From: Chloroflexota bacterium | GTDB lineage: Bacteria > Chloroflexota > Dehalococcoidia > GIF9 > UBA5629 | Length of the DNA stretch: 39,026 nucleotides | Direction of reading: 5' to 3' | Assembly (NCBI GenBank): GCA_016865895.1 | Contig: VGNY01000007.1 | Location: forward strand, 1-39,026 | Shown: piece after piece, positions 24,055 to 32,974 of the stretch | Position numbering within the stretch: position 1 is the first letter of the stretch | Layout: every line of letters starts with the position of its first letter | The notes under the pieces: model-generated | The model's database searches: none | What the model saw: only the letters and a program-made list of their open reading frames with translations | Told to the model about the DNA's origin: nothing | Translations under genes and position numbers: made by a program

Positions 24055-25239
24055 CTAGCCCAGGTCTTTGCCCAGAATGGCTACGGCGCTTACCTGTGGT
24101 GGACCACCAAAGGTGTGTGAGAGACCAAGCTTCACATCTTTTAGCTGGCGCTCAGGCGTTTGAGCCTTACCTTGTATTTGTTTATAGACTTCGTAGGTCA
24201 TCCTCAGACCGCTGGCTGCCACCGGATGCCCGAAGCATTTTAAGCCGCCATCGGTGTTTACGGGAAGGCCTCCAGAAAGTTCAAAGAAGCCAGCATCAAT
24301 GTCCTCTTTAGCTTTACCTTGAGCACTGAAGCCGAAGTTCTCATAGATGATAAGCTCGGTGATGGTGAAGCAGTCATGAACTTCAGCGATGTCAAGCTCG
24401 TCCCGAGGGTTCTTTATCCCAGCTTGCTCGTAGGCTTGACGTGAAGAGTTGCGTAAAGAGTCCCAGGTGAGCCAGTCAAATTGGGGGCGAGTATGGGGTA
24501 GCAGGGGGTCGAATGATTGTCCTAATCCTTTGATATAAACTGGGTCAGCCCTGAATTTCTTAGCTTGCTTGGCTGGAACCAGGATAGCTGCCGCTGCGCC
24601 ATCACTGTTGCCGCAGCAGTCGAAAAGCCCTAATGGCCAGGCGATGATGGGGGCATTGAGCACCTGTTCCAAGGTTATCTTGTTGCGAAAGTGTGCCTTG
24701 GGGGACATGCTGCCATTGTAGTGGTTCTTAACGGCGATTTTGCCGATAGCTGCCTTGCCTTCTTCAGGACTCAGTCCGTAGGTATAGAAGTATCTGGTGG
24801 CGATGAGAGAGAATGTGCCTGGGGAAGTACGCCGTGCTTCCAATACCGGTCCCATGCCCCGCCCAGTGCCAAGGCCGGGAAAACCGGTGTCCTTCAGTTT
24901 TTCTACACCAAGGGCCAGCACAATGTCATACATTCCAGAGGCAATGCCGAAGCAGGCGTTCCTTAAGGTTTCATGGCCGGTAGCACACCAGTTTTCTACT
25001 CGAGTCATGGGGATGCGCAGTTTCAGCGGGTTGGCTGCATGCGTAGCTCCTATGCCAATCATTGGGGCAGTTACCGTACCGAACCAGCAAGCCTGAATAT
25101 CTTTGGGGGTGATGCCGGCGTCTTCATAAGCTTCGTAAGCGGCTTCTATTGCCAGGTCTTCAAGTCCTGAATCCCAGCGTTCCCCAAACTTGGTACAACC
25201 CATACCTATTATGGCAACTTTGTCTCTTATACTTTCCAT
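24055..25239 (-). CDS. SCP-x-type thiolase (acetyl-CoA acyltransferase family), Cys intact
   Basis: A 394-aa thiolase of the SCP-x/archaeal type, which cleaves or forms 3-ketoacyl-CoA. The nucleophile is Cys85 in ENWCATGHE. The later motifs are EVHDCF and CFGHPVAASG, supplying the active-site histidines, and SHTFGGPP near the C-terminus. The start has AAGGAGGGGG, 12 nt after the HMG-CoA-synthase-like/DUF35 gene, implying co-transcription. In archaea an SCP-x-type thiolase, HMG-CoA synthase and DUF35 protein form one channelling complex; the adjacent gene pair here has the same parts, though its synthase-like domain lacks the catalytic residues. Confidence 0.93.
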   Translation of the reverse strand: MESIRDKVAIIGMGCTKFGERWDSGLEDLAIEAAYEAYEDAGITPKDIQACWFGTVTAPMIGIGATHAANPLKLRIPMTRVENWCATGHETLRNACFGIASGMYDIVLALGVEKLKDTGFPGLGTGRGMGPVLEARRTSPGTFSLIATRYFYTYGLSPEEGKAAIGKIAVKNHYNGSMSPKAHFRNKITLEQVLNAPIIAWPLGLFDCCGNSDGAAAAILVPAKQAKKFRADPVYIKGLGQSFDPLLPHTRPQFDWLTWDSLRNSSRQAYEQAGIKNPRDELDIAEVHDCFTITELIIYENFGFSAQGKAKEDIDAGFFELSGGLPVNTDGGLKCFGHPVAASGLRMTYEVYKQIQGKAQTPERQLKDVKLGLSHTFGGPPQVSAVAILGKDLG

Positions 25240-25251
25240 CTGTCCCCCTCC

Positions 25252-26679
25252 TTATCTTACTGGTCGGCATTTCCAGAAATAGTTATACATGCCGACTCCT
25301 TCGTAGATTCTTCTGAATGTCATTTCAACAGGCATGCCGATTTTGATTTCTCTGGGTTCACAGTCTGTCATCATACAGTATATTCTAGTTTTCTCCAGCT
25401 CGGATTCAATCACTATTTGTGGTATCACCGGGTCATCGCTTCTGCCAGCTAGGTTGTCCAAAGAGAATGTATAAACCTTTCCCTTTTTATCTGAGAGTCT
25501 TACCTCATCATAATTATCTTTAGCCTGGCACTGGTAGCAAACTCTCTGTATTGGGTAAGTGACAAGGCCACAGTTTTTACATTTACTGCCGTGGAGACGG
25601 GTGGACGAATTACGTTCTCGCCAGCTGACACTGGCTGACGGGAAGAGTCGGTAGGGTTCGCCGGGTTGTGGTTCTAATATGCCGCGATAGCTGAGGTATC
25701 GCTCATAGCTGGGCAGAAGCTTCTTTGAGGCTAAATGGCCTTTCACTCCACGTTTTACACTTTTCATTTTGCCTGGCTCATCGGCAACATCGAGAAGAAA
25801 GGCATCGCTGCCATCTCCATAGCTTGCTAAAATGAATCTATCTCCTTTTTTGGCTTCCTCTAAAGCTGCAACCAGCATCAGCAAGGCGTGGGCACAACCA
25901 CATATGCCTAAGTTGCCGGCCATCAAATCTTGAAGTTGTGTTTTTGGGTCAAACCCTAGTTGCCTGGCAAGCTGTTGATGAGCTCTGAGAGAAGGTCCGT
26001 AAAGCACCGCTTTGGTAATAGCTTCGGTTGAGAGACTTTGTTTTTTCATTAAACCTGTGATTGCTTTGGTTGTGTTTTCCAGATAGCCGTGCTCGATTAT
26101 GAAGCGGTCTTCCCAAGATTGCACATAGATATCCTTGTCCAATCTCCAGACGTCATACATCTCGTTTGCTATAGAATAGCTGGCTTTGACATCGGCGATT
26201 GCCTTTCCGTTTTTGCTTATCAACAGAGCTACTGCGGCATCACCGAAGTTCTGCTCATAGTCTGAACGCGGATAGGCCAAGCGGCAATCGGAGGCAGTAA
26301 CGATTATGTTTTGCGCCGAGCCGCTGCTAACCGCATCTAGAGCTGCTCTGAGGGCGGTTGTCCCTGCCCGTAGGCTGTTGCTAAAGTCAGCAGTCAAAAT
26401 GTCTGATTTCAAGTCGGCGGCAGCAGCTATGAGTGTGGCACACTGTTTCTCTCGGAACGGCGATGTAGTGGAAGCGAAATATACGCCATCAATACTATCG
26501 CGGTTAATCCCGGTGAGGCAGTCGAGAACTGCTTCTACTGCCATTGTGACCGTATCTTCGTCGTTGTTGGCTATGCTTCGTTCGCCGCCCAAAGATGACC
26601 TGCCCCAGGCAGCAGCCATAGCGTCCCGACTTAATCGCCACAGTGGAACATAAGCCCCGTAAGATATAATCACTGACAT
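25252..26679 (-). CDS. HMG-CoA synthase-like domain fused to DUF35 OB-fold; catalytic residues absent
   Basis: A 475-aa fusion. Residues 1-300 follow archaeal HMG-CoA synthase (GAYVPLWRL, DEDTVTMAVEA, AGTTAL, SYGDGSDAF). The nucleophilic Cys that precedes KAGT in those enzymes is Leu103 (SLRAGT), and the His of the FHQP-like motif is Tyr227 (LYGP). From about 360 a DUF35 domain begins with a zinc ribbon (Cys 367, 370, 381, 384) and an OB-fold. DUF35 proteins bridge thiolase and synthase and bind CoA in the archaeal complex. This protein is thus probably a scaffold or acyl-CoA carrier for the thiolase encoded just downstream, or has new chemistry. SD is AAGGAGG. No condensation activity should be assumed. 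Confidence 0.88.
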   Translation of the reverse strand: MSVIISYGAYVPLWRLSRDAMAAAWGRSSLGGERSIANNDEDTVTMAVEAVLDCLTGINRDSIDGVYFASTTSPFREKQCATLIAAAADLKSDILTADFSNSLRAGTTALRAALDAVSSGSAQNIIVTASDCRLAYPRSDYEQNFGDAAVALLISKNGKAIADVKASYSIANEMYDVWRLDKDIYVQSWEDRFIIEHGYLENTTKAITGLMKKQSLSTEAITKAVLYGPSLRAHQQLARQLGFDPKTQLQDLMAGNLGICGCAHALLMLVAALEEAKKGDRFILASYGDGSDAFLLDVADEPGKMKSVKRGVKGHLASKKLLPSYERYLSYRGILEPQPGEPYRLFPSASVSWRERNSSTRLHGSKCKNCGLVTYPIQRVCYQCQAKDNYDEVRLSDKKGKVYTFSLDNLAGRSDDPVIPQIVIESELEKTRIYCMMTDCEPREIKIGMPVEMTFRRIYEGVGMYNYFWKCRPVR

Positions 26680-26964
26680 GGAAAGCCTCCTTATATCTCA
26701 GGCTAAGTTTATATAGTGTGGTTCAAGATGAGTTATACTAATCAATTGAAATAAAGGTCTGTTCTTTGTTTAAAATTTAGTTCTGTGGATACTTTGAAGT
26801 ATAACACAAGACTCTCATCTCGTGTACATTTTAGGCCGATGTAGTTATGGGGCTTCAGCCCAGCTTTCGCTCACAATGATAAGATTGAAACCCTCGTATT
26901 TAGATGTATTAATGTATGGAAGTTGAATAGATGAGGTTATCTTCGGTGGTGTTACTCTACTGAA

Positions 26965-27975
26965 TTATTTTGCTGCTTTTTTCTCCTTTTGCTCCATGAC
27001 TAAGAATCGGGCTAGTCTGTCAAGTTTGAAGATAGTGTTGAACTCCAGGTTTTTGCTTATCCACAGCTTTTTCATTATCACGGAGTCGGTGATAGCGCCC
27101 TTGTACATAAGGCCGTCAAGAAGAGTCTTGGGGTCTTCGCATGCAATGATAAAGTCAGGAGACTCTAATTTCTTATCCTCAATCCTGAAATCGCCATTGT
27201 TGATAAACATAGCAAACTCGCCGGCCTTTGTCTTTACTGCGATGCTTCGTTTCCAGCCTTCGATGGCCTTGCGAGCACGTTTCGACTGGCTCATCTTGGA
27301 TGCTAGCGCTTGCATCTCCTTGAGAGATTGCTTATAAATGGCTAAATCCTCCTTGCTGGGTTTGGGAAACTCAGGTTCTTTTGGTGCTTCCCAGTTTAGT
27401 TCAGATTCCTGTAGCCCTTTCTTAGCCACCTGTTGTGGAGTTAGCTCGGATGTGGGGACGCAGAAGATGTCTGATATTTGGCCCACACGCTCGTCCCTGA
27501 AAATCACTTTTACTTCGGTGCCCTTCTTGATTAACCCTGGCACCAGTATGCCTGTTGTGGTATAGAGCATGACGCTTAGGGCTGTATCGGCCCCCTTTAG
27601 TATTACCCGGCCCCTGCCGAACGGTGCCTTATCCAGAAACAGTGATGTTGCGAAGTAGGTGATGGGTGGGGTAGTGTTCATTTTGCCTGCTTGTTCCATT
27701 TCTACCAACTGTGTTGGGGCGAAATCGCAATCAGGACAATGAGTTACCATAGGGGGTACCCTAACAATGCCACATTTGGTGCATTTACAACCCAAAATCC
27801 TTTTCTCATCTCTGATAGCGAGGAAGAAAGGTGAAAGTTCACCAATGCTTCGCTCGTAGAAAGTGAACATAGCATCGTTCTGTAGTAGGTAATCCTTATT
27901 ATCTAGAGTAATGACTCTGCTTCTTACTTCTGGTATAAACTCATCGGGTATGACTTTTCGTTTCTTCTCTGACAT
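26965..27975 (-). CDS. DUF35 OB-fold protein fused to an SCP2-like lipid/CoA-binding domain
   Basis: A 336-aa protein starting at ATG 27975, with AAAGGAGA upstream; the ORF-track start at 28032 overlaps the thiolase gene and is rejected. The N-terminal half is DUF35: a zinc ribbon CTKC...CPDC (about 65-83) followed by the OB-fold (VILKGADTALSVMLYTTTG). The C-terminal ~110 residues resemble SCP2 sterol-transfer domains (GEFAMFINNGDFRIEDKK; PDFIIACEDPKTLLDGL). DUF35 partners thiolases, and SCP2 domains bind acyl-CoA or lipids, so this is likely an obligate partner of the Cys-less thiolase encoded 16 nt upstream. Confidence 0.87.
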   Translation of the reverse strand: MSEKKRKVIPDEFIPEVRSRVITLDNKDYLLQNDAMFTFYERSIGELSPFFLAIRDEKRILGCKCTKCGIVRVPPMVTHCPDCDFAPTQLVEMEQAGKMNTTPPITYFATSLFLDKAPFGRGRVILKGADTALSVMLYTTTGILVPGLIKKGTEVKVIFRDERVGQISDIFCVPTSELTPQQVAKKGLQESELNWEAPKEPEFPKPSKEDLAIYKQSLKEMQALASKMSQSKRARKAIEGWKRSIAVKTKAGEFAMFINNGDFRIEDKKLESPDFIIACEDPKTLLDGLMYKGAITDSVIMKKLWISKNLEFNTIFKLDRLARFLVMEQKEKKAAK

Positions 27976-27991
27976 TGCTGAATCTCCTTTG

Positions 27992-29188
27992 TTATTCATG
28001 TTCCAGTATAGCACACGCTGTGTATTGGGCAACAGTGCTGCCGGTGCCGTGCACTAAAGCTGTCTTCATCTTCCTCTTAATCAGCTCATTTCTAGCTGAC
28101 CAAGCTGACATGATATTGCTGGCGCCGACAGCGTGTCCGCAGTAGACGAGTCCACCACACGGGTTCACTATAAGCCTGCCGTCGGGCATCATAATGCCAT
28201 CTTCAACGAGGGAGTCAACCGTTTCATAAGGAACTAAGCCAAACTCAGCCATTGATATTTCAAGCTGTTGAATGAAGGCGTCGTGAAGTTCAACTATCTG
28301 TATAGATTTGGTGGGGTCTTTTATGCCCGCCATCTCGTAAGCGCGATGCGAGCCAAGATAATCAGACACGATGTGCGACATATTTTTTTGGTTTTTACCG
28401 GCGTAGGAGTGCTCATTGGCTTCACCAACTCCTGTAATCCAAACTATTGGCTTACCGCTATTTCTAGCGATAGCTCTGGCTGTCTCCTCTTCAGCAAGGA
28501 TTAGAGCTGCGGCACCTTCACTATATACGCATATCTCCAATTCCTTAAAAGGGTAGACTATATACCTGGAGTTCATCACCTCTTCAGGGGTTACCTGGTC
28601 GAATTGCCTTTGGGCATAAGGATTGGTTCTCACCTGTTTGCTGAGCAGAGAAGAAATCTGTGCCGTAACTTTTGGTTTAAGAGTGCCTGGATACTCATCC
28701 ATGTAGCCCAGAACTATCTCGGCATAGCTGTCTGAAGCGCTCCAGCCTATCTTTTGTTCAAAGAAGCAGTCTCCAGACCAGGCGATGGTCTTAATAACCT
28801 CTGGTGTTGCTGACATTGAGGTAAAATCGAAGCAATCAGTGGCTTTTTCTACACCTAGAACCAAGGCTGTCTTGAATCGTTCGCCAGCTAAATAGGCATG
28901 GGCTGCTGATATTGTGTAGGCCCCTGTTGCTCCACCGTTGCTTATGCGTATGCCGAATTTGTTTTGCATTCCTATGATTCCTTGAAGGGGATGCTCTGGA
29001 ATACAAGCCCTTTCGAAGATGTCGTTATAGATGCCGTAGAAGACAGCATCTACATCTTTAATGGAGATATTTGCATCTTTGACTGCCTCTCTGGTGGCCA
29101 TCTGAGCCAGTTCGTAATAGGTTTTCTGGTACCATTTGCCCTTGAATGGCGTCACTGCCGCCCCCACAATCCCAACTTTTTTCGCCAT
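27992..29188 (-). CDS. Thiolase-superfamily protein (SCP-x type) lacking the nucleophilic Cys
   Basis: A 398-aa SCP-x-type thiolase homologue. In the segment matching ENWCATG of the sister thiolase this protein reads SNGGATG, so the nucleophile is Gly86. Other motifs remain: VELHDAF, YCGHAVGASN and a Gly-rich C-terminus (HGTGSTVAQ). Without the Cys it cannot form the acyl-enzyme of normal thiolysis. A known precedent is Ltp2, a thiolase-fold aldolase that works with a DUF35 partner (ChsH2) in steroid side-chain cleavage; the adjacent DUF35-SCP2 gene fits that model. The aldolase role is inference. SD is AAAGGAGGG. Confidence 0.9.
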   Translation of the reverse strand: MAKKVGIVGAAVTPFKGKWYQKTYYELAQMATREAVKDANISIKDVDAVFYGIYNDIFERACIPEHPLQGIIGMQNKFGIRISNGGATGAYTISAAHAYLAGERFKTALVLGVEKATDCFDFTSMSATPEVIKTIAWSGDCFFEQKIGWSASDSYAEIVLGYMDEYPGTLKPKVTAQISSLLSKQVRTNPYAQRQFDQVTPEEVMNSRYIVYPFKELEICVYSEGAAALILAEEETARAIARNSGKPIVWITGVGEANEHSYAGKNQKNMSHIVSDYLGSHRAYEMAGIKDPTKSIQIVELHDAFIQQLEISMAEFGLVPYETVDSLVEDGIMMPDGRLIVNPCGGLVYCGHAVGASNIMSAWSARNELIKRKMKTALVHGTGSTVAQYTACAILEHE

Positions 29189-29320
29189 ATGTGTTGTCCC
29201 TCCTTTTATTCATACTTTTGAGTGTCAAGTTTATTGCCTTTTAGCTTTAGGGAATCCTGTTCCAGCTTTTCTAGTTTCAGTTCACCTCCTTATCTGCAGA
29301 AACATATAATCTTGTGCTAC

Positions 29321-31099
29321 TTATGTCCCTATGAAAAATCCTTTGGGGTCGAAAAGTCTCAGCAGAGTTAGCTCTTCTTTAGTGGGTGACTCAACCCTCT
29401 TCAAACTCGAGGCAACTTCGAGTTCCCAGCCAACTTTCTCCTTTATATCAGCTATGGTTTCCTCCTCTTTTTGTTTTGCTTTGGAAGGAATATAGGCTGT
29501 CAGTGTGAAGGTCTTTTTGCCGTTAATCTTTTCGAAAATGCCGACATCTGTTACCAGTGTGGTTACTTTTTCCCCAGTGAAGGTAATATATGGCACTTTC
29601 TCGACTAGCCTCTGCTTGCCAGAGTTAATCACTACTACTGTCTCCCTATTGTTGCTGGCTATATCATTGGCTCCTCCAGAGCCGACCAGATATGCCGTAC
29701 CGGGAATCTTTGTTGAGTTCACGTTTCCATGTCTGTCCACTTGCCCTGCTGCTAAAACGCCCATACATTGATTTGTTGGACCACTGACGAAGACACCAAG
29801 CATAGTTTCGATGTTATTTAATATTGTGCATGTGGGCATGTTGTGATAGCCGAATATAGTCGGGTCTGAGGGTCTTGGCAGGTAACCGTACATGCCAATC
29901 TCAGCCATCAAATCCACGTCATATCCTTTTTCTTTGAGTTTATAAGTAGCTAGCCACGCTGCCAAGTTTGACAGTCCTACGCCTGTAAGTATTGTCTTAT
30001 ATCCGCCGGTAATAAACTTGTTGGTTATAACCTGTGCGCCAGCCGCTACTGTTTTCTCCAGGGAATTTGGCTCCCTGTTCAATGCAAGTTTTGGAATATC
30101 AGACATTAATTCGGCTTTCCAGGCATCAGAAGCTGCTTTTCCTTTCAGGTAAAGAAGCCTGTCTCTGCCAACCTTGGAAAGGTAGTCGCTATGGTCTTTG
30201 CAGTCCAGAATCCAGTATTTTATCCATTTTAAGAACTCCTCTTCATCTCTTGAAGCTTCTCTGACGTCAACAACAAAATCATAATCGTCGAAGTAGTGCT
30301 CGAATTCAGGTAATCCGCAGTTTGTCATTCCGCCCGGGTGAGCTCCATAAGGCACCTCGCAAACTGCACGAACCATGTAAGATGGAATACGTGCCAGATG
30401 CGAGTGGTTACGAATATATTCCGTGGTGACTATTTTTTCAGCAGTAACAACAATCCCATTTTGAGCCCCCCAGGCACCGAAGACATCAGCTCCCAAGGGA
30501 TAGGTCATGATGGTGTTTCCACAGCGGTCTGCGGCAACGGCATGGACTAGGGCTATGTCTGTTCTTAGAGCTTTCATCACTCCTATCTTCTCGCCTGGGG
30601 TAAACGGGTCATCGATGACTGCAAACGATTCCTTGTTCTCATCTTCCATGGAGCTTCCCAGAAGTGACTTAGTGGGAGTGAACCCTAACCCCATTGCTCC
30701 TGCCAGAAGCCTTTGAGGAATGGTGAGCATGGTCCAATTTTCGAATTCTACTTCACCGGACACGTAAGCCTTCTGTACCACAGGATTGGGACCTGATGAG
30801 GGGTATGCGTCGCCGACAAAACTGGCTATGACCTTTTTTACAAGTCTCCCTTGAATTAGAGCAATCAATGTTGCGGCAACGCTATTACATATGAGGGTGA
30901 AGCCCGGGTCCTTCCCCCAGAACTCCCTGACGAGTTGATAGAATATGGCACCACCCCTTCCCGCAAAATGGATGGCCATACCCTTCTTCACATGTTTCAT
31001 TATGGCTTCCTCTAGAGAACAGACCTTGTCTTCTCCCTCAACTACAGGGACTTGAAACCTAGAATCTATAAGTGTTTTTAGTTCTTTTGGTTCAATCAA
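29321..31099 (-). CDS. CoA transferase, fused alpha and beta subunits
   Basis: A 592-aa family I CoA transferase. The alpha half (about 25-320) has FAGRGGAIFYQLVREF and the beta half (about 350-560) has TGVGLSNLAAWLA and the putative catalytic Glu at about 400 (LMAEIGMYG). The two halves, usually separate genes as in glutaconate CoA-transferase or IpdAB, are one chain here. It would activate a carboxylic acid by moving CoA from a donor such as acetyl- or succinyl-CoA; the substrate is unknown. It starts with a TTG at 31099 with only a weak GAGAAG site, so the start is less certain. It is the first gene of the minus-strand cluster, 132 nt ahead of the Cys-less thiolase. Confidence 0.88.
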   Translation of the reverse strand: MIEPKELKTLIDSRFQVPVVEGEDKVCSLEEAIMKHVKKGMAIHFAGRGGAIFYQLVREFWGKDPGFTLICNSVAATLIALIQGRLVKKVIASFVGDAYPSSGPNPVVQKAYVSGEVEFENWTMLTIPQRLLAGAMGLGFTPTKSLLGSSMEDENKESFAVIDDPFTPGEKIGVMKALRTDIALVHAVAADRCGNTIMTYPLGADVFGAWGAQNGIVVTAEKIVTTEYIRNHSHLARIPSYMVRAVCEVPYGAHPGGMTNCGLPEFEHYFDDYDFVVDVREASRDEEEFLKWIKYWILDCKDHSDYLSKVGRDRLLYLKGKAASDAWKAELMSDIPKLALNREPNSLEKTVAAGAQVITNKFITGGYKTILTGVGLSNLAAWLATYKLKEKGYDVDLMAEIGMYGYLPRPSDPTIFGYHNMPTCTILNNIETMLGVFVSGPTNQCMGVLAAGQVDRHGNVNSTKIPGTAYLVGSGGANDIASNNRETVVVINSGKQRLVEKVPYITFTGEKVTTLVTDVGIFEKINGKKTFTLTAYIPSKAKQKEEETIADIKEKVGWELEVASSLKRVESPTKEELTLLRLFDPKGFFIGT

Positions 31100-31284
31100 G
31101 ATAGCTTCTTCTCAGCTGTAGGGTCACCATACAGTTTTGCCTGAGCGTCTAACATATGCAGACATATAATTCGTCTAGGTGCTCAGGCTTGTGAAATGTT
31201 AACATCTACGATGGTAGCTGTCAATGCTGGGTTTGAATGGCGTTTGCACTTTGAAAGAACGTGATGCTACAATGTGGCATAGCT

Positions 31285-31860
31285 ATGGTGCTAAGTGACC
31301 GAACAATTAAAGAGGAAATCGCCAAACGCAGGATCGTTATTGAGCCTCTAATCCCAGATTGTATCCAGCCAGCCAGTGTTGACCTCCATTTGGATAAAAG
31401 GCTTCTTGTCTTTAACTCACAACGGTATCCTGCCTATATAGATGTGAAACGTAGCATTGATCATTTGAATGAACTCGTGGAGATTGATGAGGACCGCGCT
31501 TTTTTTCTTAATCCCGGTGAGTTTGTTCTAGCCAGCACCTTGGAGTCTATTACTTTGCCCGATGATATAGTGGGACGACTCGAAGGTAAGAGCTCTTTGG
31601 GAAGGATTGGGCTTCTCATTCACTCCACCGCTGGCTACGTTGATCCAGGATGGCACGGGAAGCTCACCATCGAGCTATCCAACGTTGCTAAATTGCCGAT
31701 TACTCTTTATTATAGAATGAAAATCGGACAAATCTCTTTTCTTAGATTAACTTCTCCTGTAGACAGATTGTATGGGTCGGCTGAGTTGGGGAGCAGATAT
31801 CAAGGTCAGACTGAGCCGACTGCCACTAAGTATTATAAGGACTTCTCAGAGAGGTCATAG
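31285..31860 (+). CDS. dcd: dCTP deaminase
   Basis: A 191-aa trimeric deaminase making dUTP from dCTP. SSLGRIGLLIHSTAGYVDPGW is the family core and LTIELSN carries the catalytic Glu. I placed the start at ATG 31285 (MVLSDRTIKEEI), which matches the usual N-terminus; the ORF track starts eight codons earlier at 31261. No strong ribosome site supports either. The stop abuts the ribD start. Dcd is a housekeeping enzyme; its place at the head of a riboflavin operon looks like chance co-transcription. Confidence 0.92.
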   Translation: MVLSDRTIKEEIAKRRIVIEPLIPDCIQPASVDLHLDKRLLVFNSQRYPAYIDVKRSIDHLNELVEIDEDRAFFLNPGEFVLASTLESITLPDDIVGRLEGKSSLGRIGLLIHSTAGYVDPGWHGKLTIELSNVAKLPITLYYRMKIGQISFLRLTSPVDRLYGSAELGSRYQGQTEPTATKYYKDFSERS

Positions 31861-32973
31861 TTGTTAGCTCGTCCTGTAGATTTTATGGAATGCGCTTTAT
31901 CGCTGGCTGGTTTAGCTCTGGGTTACACCAGTCCTAATCCAGCGGTGGGAGCTGTAGTGGTTAGAGATGGGGTTGTTGTCGGTTTGGGGCATACTCAACC
32001 GCCAGGCTCGGTTCATGCCGAGATAATGGCACTTCGACAAGCAGGCCCAAGAGCTAAAGGGGCGACGATGTATGTCAGCCTGGAGCCCTGTTGTCATCAT
32101 GGGCGTACACCACCTTGTACTCAGGCGATAATTGATGCTGGTGTTTCTGAAATTCATATGTCATTAATTGACCCTAATCCTCTGGTTTCAGGAAAAGGAT
32201 TGAAGGCATTGGAGGAAGCTGGAATAAAGACGTTCGTTGGTCAGTACGAGGAGAGGGCTCAAGAGATAAATGAAGGTTACATTAAGTTTATTACTACTGG
32301 TATGCCTTTTGTTATCGCCAAATTTGCTATGAGTCTTGATGGTAAAATCGCTACTGAAAACGGTGATTCTAAATGGATAAGCGGTGATGAATCGCGGAAG
32401 TTTGTGCATTATCTGCGACATATAGTTGATGCTATTATGGTGGGAGCGAATACCGTGGTCGCTGATGACCCTCAGCTATCAGCTAGGGGGTGTAGCGGTA
32501 AAGGTGGTAAGGCGAAGCAGCAGCCTTTGAGGGTTATCGTAGATGGCAGAGGTCGAACGCCACTATCAGCTCGACTTTTTGAAGAGCCAGGAAAAACTCT
32601 TATCGCGGTAGCTAAACCTTTCAGTGAAAAAAAGGCGGAAGCGTTCAGGAAAGCTGGTGCTGAAGTTGTGGAATTGTCGGCCGAAAAGAATGTGATTGAT
32701 TTAGCAGAATTGCTGAACGTGTTGGGCAAACGGCAAGTTACCAGTATTCTAGTAGAGGGAGGAAGTAAACTCTTCGGTTCGCTGTTTGACCGCAATCTCG
32801 TAGATAAAGTTCTGGCGTTTATTTCGCCTATGATAATTGGTGGGGAGGGAGCCAAGAGCGCTGTCGGCGGTAATGGTGTTGGCGAGGTTGCTCAAGCTCT
32901 TCGGTTGAATCGAGTGAAGATAAGCGAGTTCGGTAGCGATGTCTTAATCAGTGGCTATGTAGGTGGTAAGTAA
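31861..32973 (+). CDS. ribD: Bifunctional riboflavin deaminase/reductase RibD
   Basis: A 370-aa enzyme performing the second and third steps of riboflavin synthesis. The deaminase domain has the zinc motif HAEIMAL with PCCHHGRTPPC (residues about 53-90). The reductase domain begins near 145 (FVIAKFAMSLDGKIAT) and contains the NADPH-binding region GANTVVADDPQL and LVEGGSKLFGSLF. It starts with a TTG directly after the dcd stop, with AGAGAGGT inside the end of dcd. First riboflavin gene of ribD-ribE-ribBA-ribH. Confidence 0.96.
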   Translation: MLARPVDFMECALSLAGLALGYTSPNPAVGAVVVRDGVVVGLGHTQPPGSVHAEIMALRQAGPRAKGATMYVSLEPCCHHGRTPPCTQAIIDAGVSEIHMSLIDPNPLVSGKGLKALEEAGIKTFVGQYEERAQEINEGYIKFITTGMPFVIAKFAMSLDGKIATENGDSKWISGDESRKFVHYLRHIVDAIMVGANTVVADDPQLSARGCSGKGGKAKQQPLRVIVDGRGRTPLSARLFEEPGKTLIAVAKPFSEKKAEAFRKAGAEVVELSAEKNVIDLAELLNVLGKRQVTSILVEGGSKLFGSLFDRNLVDKVLAFISPMIIGGEGAKSAVGGNGVGEVAQALRLNRVKISEFGSDVLISGYVGGK

Positions 32974-32974
32974 A

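Noticed and set aside
29321-31099. CoA transferase homologue lacking the catalytic Glu (IpdAB-like hydrolase)
   Set aside because: A Glu (about residue 400, AEIGMYG) aligns with the catalytic position, so an active transferase is the simpler call.
31100-31284. FMN riboswitch ahead of the dcd-rib operon
   Set aside because: I could not find the conserved FMN-aptamer blocks (such as AGGGGCAGGG-like) in this leader.
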